From: an uncultured Clostridium sp.
GTDB lineage: Bacteria; Bacillota; Clostridia; Lachnospirales; Lachnospiraceae
NCBI GenBank assembly: GCA_900539185.1
Contig: UQBG01000004.1
Location: forward strand, 1 to 64,000
Direction: 5' to 3'
Length of the DNA stretch: 64,000 nt
The notes under the pieces were generated by a model. The model made no database searches, was not told the origin of the DNA, and was given only the letters and a program-made list of their open reading frames with translations. This document shows positions 61,494-64,000 of this stretch, in pieces (position 1 is the first letter of the stretch; every line of letters starts with the position of its first letter). The translations under genes and the position numbers were made by a program.

Positions 61494-62669
61494 ATGCCTG
61501 AATTAAGCAAACGAGTGGGAACATTTACGGATTCTGTGATTCGGAGGATGACAAGAATCAGTGATGCGTATGGAGCAATTAATCTGTCACAGGGCTTTCC
61601 TGATTTTGATCCGCCGAAGGAAATGATGGATGCACTTGCAGTGGCTGCATACAAGGGCCCACATCAGTATTCTGTGACCTTTGGTGCACAGAACTTTCGG
61701 GAGGCTCTGGCTGAAAAGCAGGGAAAAGCAATCAACAGAACGATCGATCCGAATAAGGAAATCGTAGTCACCTGTGGCGGAACAGAGGCTATGATGTGTG
61801 CGATGATGACGATCTGCAATCCCGGTGATAAGGTGATGGTGTTCTCTCCGTTTTATGAAAACTATGGAGCTGATGCGATCCTTTCAGGAGCGGATCCCAT
61901 CTATATACCACTTGTTCCGCCGGAATATGAGTTTGATATCCGCCTTGTTGAGCAGGGGTTTCGGGACGGAGCAAAGGCCATTATTATCTGCAATCCATCG
62001 AATCCGTGCGGAAAGGTTTTCCGGGAAGAGGAACTGATGGCGATAGGAGAACTGGCTATAAAATATGATGCGTTTGTGGTGACAGATGAGGTCTATGAGC
62101 ATCTGGTGTATGCACCGAACAGGCATGTATGTATGGCTGCTCTTCCGGGTATGTATGAGCATACGATTACCTGTAATTCACTGTCCAAAACCTATTCGAT
62201 CACGGGATGGCGACTGGGGTATCTGATCGGACCGGAAACCGTTATCGAGGCAGCAAAAAAGGTTCATGACTTCCTCACAGTAGGAGCTGCGGCACCGCTT
62301 CAGGAAGCAGCGGCTGTGGGCTTGCGATTCTCAGAGGAGTATTATAAAAGACTACTTGCAATCTATACGGAGAAGAGAGACTATTTTCTGAACGGTCTGG
62401 ATCGGATTGGTTTAAAACACAATGTGCCACAGGGAACCTACTTTATACTGATTGATATTTCCGAGTTTCTGGAACAGCCACAGTTTCAGGGATATACAGA
62501 TCTGGAATTCTGTGAATGGATGATAAAAAATATAGGAGTGGCGGCTGTTCCGGGATCCAGCTTCTTCAAAGAAGATGTGAATAACCTGATCCGGTTACAT
62601 TTTGCACGAAAGAAAGAAACGCTGGATGAAGCACTGCGTCGGCTGGAAAAGCTAAAAACAGTCCAGTAG
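61494..62669 (+). CDS. Class I PLP-dependent aminotransferase (aspartate/alanine aminotransferase-like)
   Basis: The 391-residue enzyme carries INLSQGFPDFDPP near the N-terminus, GGTEAMMCAMMTICNPGD, IICNPSNPCGKVF, VVTDEVYEHLVY and the PLP-binding lysine in SLSKTYSITGWRLGYLIGP. These fit class I aminotransferases of the aspartate/methionine/kynurenine type; the amino acid used cannot be named from sequence. CTGGAGGAG precedes the ATG. It closely follows the XRE regulator and may share its transcript. Confidence 0.87.
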   Translation: MPELSKRVGTFTDSVIRRMTRISDAYGAINLSQGFPDFDPPKEMMDALAVAAYKGPHQYSVTFGAQNFREALAEKQGKAINRTIDPNKEIVVTCGGTEAMMCAMMTICNPGDKVMVFSPFYENYGADAILSGADPIYIPLVPPEYEFDIRLVEQGFRDGAKAIIICNPSNPCGKVFREEELMAIGELAIKYDAFVVTDEVYEHLVYAPNRHVCMAALPGMYEHTITCNSLSKTYSITGWRLGYLIGPETVIEAAKKVHDFLTVGAAAPLQEAAAVGLRFSEEYYKRLLAIYTEKRDYFLNGLDRIGLKHNVPQGTYFILIDISEFLEQPQFQGYTDLEFCEWMIKNIGVAAVPGSSFFKEDVNNLIRLHFARKKETLDEALRRLEKLKTVQ

Positions 62670-62700
62670 TATGTCGGCAAAGTTCCGAATATATTCATCA

Positions 62701-62802
62701 GCGTTACTTTTTTTCTCAAAAGTGCAGTATGTCTTTTGGAAAGAGTGACCATTATGAACCATTGAAGCCACAATAGTAACGCAAAAGGAAAGGAGACGCA
62801 CA
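62701..62802 (+). promoter_or_regulatory. Leader of the acetyltransferase gene with an inverted repeat and a 15-codon ORF
   Basis: GCGTTACT (62701-62708) and AGTAACGC (62775-62782) form a perfect 8-bp inverted repeat that encloses a 15-codon ORF (62729-62776, MSFGKSDHYEPLKPQ). The acetyltransferase's AAGGAAAGGAG ribosome binding site lies immediately after. The arrangement recalls translational attenuation leaders of drug-resistance genes, but the short ORF lacks a good ribosome binding site. Confidence 0.3.
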
Positions 62803-63429
62803 ATGAATAAATGTTATCCACGTCCGCACGACAAACAGATCATTTACTTAAAGGATGTCATTACCGGACCGAATATCGAGGTTGGCGATTATACGATATA
62901 CAATGATTTTGTACATGATCCGCGCGATTTTGAGAAAAACAATGTGCTTTACCACTATCCGGTCAATGGTGACAAACTGGTTATCGGCAAGTTTTGTTCG
63001 ATTGCCTGTGGAGTAAAATTCCTGTTCACAAGCGGAAATCATTCTCTGAAATCACTGTCAACATATACTTTTCCGATCTTCTTTGATGAGTGGGGACTGG
63101 ATGCGAAAAACATTCGCGATGCATGGGATAACAAAGGGGATATCATTATCGGCAATGATGTCTGGATCGGCTATGAGGCTGTGATTCTGTCGGGTGTAAA
63201 AATAGGGGATGGTGCAATCATCGGGACTCGTTCGGTTGTTACAAAGGATGTGCCGCCCTATACCATTGTCGGGGGTGTTCCGGCAAAAACCATCCGCAAG
63301 CGGTTTGAGGACGCCACGATAGAGAAGTTGGAAGCTCTGCGCTGGTGGGATTGGGAGGAAGAAAAAATCAAACGCAGTATCCCTGCTATCCAGTCCGGCG
63401 ATATTACAGCGTTAGAGAACCGGCAGTGA
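62803..63429 (+). CDS. Xenobiotic acetyltransferase (Vat/CatB-like hexapeptide-repeat O-acetyltransferase)
   Basis: The 208-residue left-handed beta-helix enzyme has VITGPNIEVGDYTIYNDFVHD, KLVIGKFCSIACGVKF, the likely catalytic histidine in TSGNHSLKSLSTYTFPIFF, and GNDVWIGYEAVILSGVKIGDGAIIGTRSVVTKDVPPYTIVGGVPAKTIRKRF. These are hallmarks of the XAT family, which acetylates streptogramin A (Vat) or chloramphenicol (CatB). Many chromosomal members have no proven drug target, so resistance is not established. It is preceded by AAAGGAG and lies next to an HxlR regulator in what seems an accessory zone. Confidence 0.85.
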   Translation: MNKCYPRPHDKQIIYLKDVITGPNIEVGDYTIYNDFVHDPRDFEKNNVLYHYPVNGDKLVIGKFCSIACGVKFLFTSGNHSLKSLSTYTFPIFFDEWGLDAKNIRDAWDNKGDIIIGNDVWIGYEAVILSGVKIGDGAIIGTRSVVTKDVPPYTIVGGVPAKTIRKRFEDATIEKLEALRWWDWEEEKIKRSIPAIQSGDITALENRQ

Positions 63430-63555
63430 AGTTAAAAAGAAACTGGCTTTTCCGGAACACTAAACGTAGAGATACTAATAAATTTCATAGTAACTTCAAA
63501 AAAGATTGCCTTTAAGCTATAATGAAACCAATAAATAGTTTGAAGGTGATTTTTT

Positions 63556-63939
63556 ATGGCGAAATATAAGAAAAAGCTAGAGGACGATATACGCTGCCCG
63601 CTGGAATATGGTCTGACAATCTTTGGCGGAAAATGGAAGTCTCGTATCATATGTGTACTGTCTGCAAATAAAAAACTGCGCTATAGTGAGATTCGGAAAG
63701 AGATGTATAACATCACCGATGCGGTTTTAGCGGCGACATTAAAGGACTTGATAGAAGACGGAATCATTGATAGAATGTCATATAATGAGATTCCGCCCAG
63801 AGTGGAATATGCACTGACTGAAAAAGGAGAATCGGTGGTGCCTATTTTGCAGAGCATTTGTGAATGGTCAGACATTTTTTTCAAAGAGGATGGAGAAAAT
63901 GAAATGGTGCAGTGTCAGAAATGTGATCATCGTAGATAA
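63556..63939 (+). CDS. HxlR-family winged-helix transcriptional regulator
   Basis: The 127-residue protein shows the HxlR hallmarks: a conserved cysteine in RCPLEYGLTIFGGKWKSRII, a winged helix (KLRYSEIRKEMYNITDAVLAATLKDLIEDGII) and RVEYALTEKGESVVPIL. HxlR members often sense redox stress or aldehydes through this cysteine. Extra cysteines close the protein (CQKCDHRR), unusual and possibly metal-binding. A GAAGGTGA lies before the ATG. It may control the acetyltransferase upstream or the truncated gene downstream, which starts 9 bases after its stop. Confidence 0.85.
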   Translation: MAKYKKKLEDDIRCPLEYGLTIFGGKWKSRIICVLSANKKLRYSEIRKEMYNITDAVLAATLKDLIEDGIIDRMSYNEIPPRVEYALTEKGESVVPILQSICEWSDIFFKEDGENEMVQCQKCDHRR

Positions 63940-63948
63940 GGAAAAATT

Positions 63949-64000
63949 ATGTTCAGATATACAGAGGAAAAGATATTTACACAGGAACAGGTACAGCAGC
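63949..64000 (+). CDS. Start of an unidentified gene running off the right edge (possibly a GNAT acetyltransferase)
   Basis: An ATG at 63949, 4-5 bases after AAGGAAAAA, opens MFRYTEEKIFTQEQVQQ, which is still open at the window end. The FTQEQVQQ-type beginning resembles many small GNAT proteins that start with a short strand and then a helix after 'EQV..LF', but 17 residues are too few for a call. It is probably co-transcribed with the HxlR gene. Confidence 0.4.
   Translation, partial: MFRYTEEKIFTQEQVQQ

Noticed and set aside
1..64000. CRISPR arrays, tRNA, rRNA and tmRNA genes
   Set aside because: No regularly spaced direct repeats and no cloverleaf or rRNA-like conserved blocks were noticed on either strand by reading.

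Overview
The window looks like a chromosomal segment of a Lachnospiraceae-type Clostridium relative (Firmicutes, Clostridia). The clues are a SCIFF ranthipeptide with its radical SAM maturase upstream of a fused secDF, HemZ-type heme chemistry, DUF5716/DUF5717-type proteins, NiaR-type niacin control, moderate GC content and strong AGGAGG ribosome binding sites. No rRNA, tRNA or CRISPR array was seen.

Layout. Positions 1-187 hold the start of a minus-strand Rpn/PD-(D/E)XK nuclease-type transposase that runs off the left edge. A long co-directional housekeeping block follows (484-15896): a small membrane protein, SCIFF and its maturase, secDF, recJ, relA/spoT, a metallo-beta-lactamase-fold hydrolase, hemZ, an HD-GYP protein, hisS, aspS and a lipoprotein. 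Positions 15.9-17.5 kb are a graveyard of mobile and accessory fragments: a frameshifted IstB piece with an IS21-like end, a TNT-like toxin fragment, the 3' end of a group II intron, and an intact DUF2798 gene followed by a beheaded MATE exporter. From 17.5 to 23.9 kb come a GntR regulator with a membrane protein, an intracellular mannan-type module (AGE epimerase plus GH26, with a divergent AraC regulator) and a PLP enzyme.

Positions 24.0-31.3 kb hold the most system-like unknown: five tightly packed genes encoding a 1189-residue beta-sandwich/helical-repeat protein, an actin/Hsp70-fold protein, a TPR-like protein, a two-helix membrane protein with coiled coils, and a stand-alone receiver domain. 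A convergent orphan FliD-like gene abuts it. A second FliD-like gene lies at 56.6 kb, and the two proteins share a C-terminal Y-S-G-x-L-Y-N-x-Y-[V/F] ending. This suggests a common export or assembly signal.

Positions 32.6-41.7 kb are the classic rplJ-rplL-rpoB-rpoC block with an L10 leader. Then come deoC, an exonuclease III, a GNAT protein, and two ~1100-residue paralogs of no recognised family flanking a YitT transporter (44.2-51.9 kb). The next pair is niaR with a candidate niacin transporter, behind a palindromic operator that overlaps the promoter.

The remainder (53.6-64 kb) is a mix of small units: TetR, PlsY-like acyltransferase, PAS-GAF-GGDEF protein, FliD-like protein, double zinc-ribbon protein, AlkD, acylphosphatase, PH-domain protein, GNAT, membrane-bound XRE regulator and an aminotransferase. 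A probable antibiotic-type acetyltransferase, an HxlR regulator and a truncated gene end the window. Family names come from recognising the translated sequences by eye; no database search was run.
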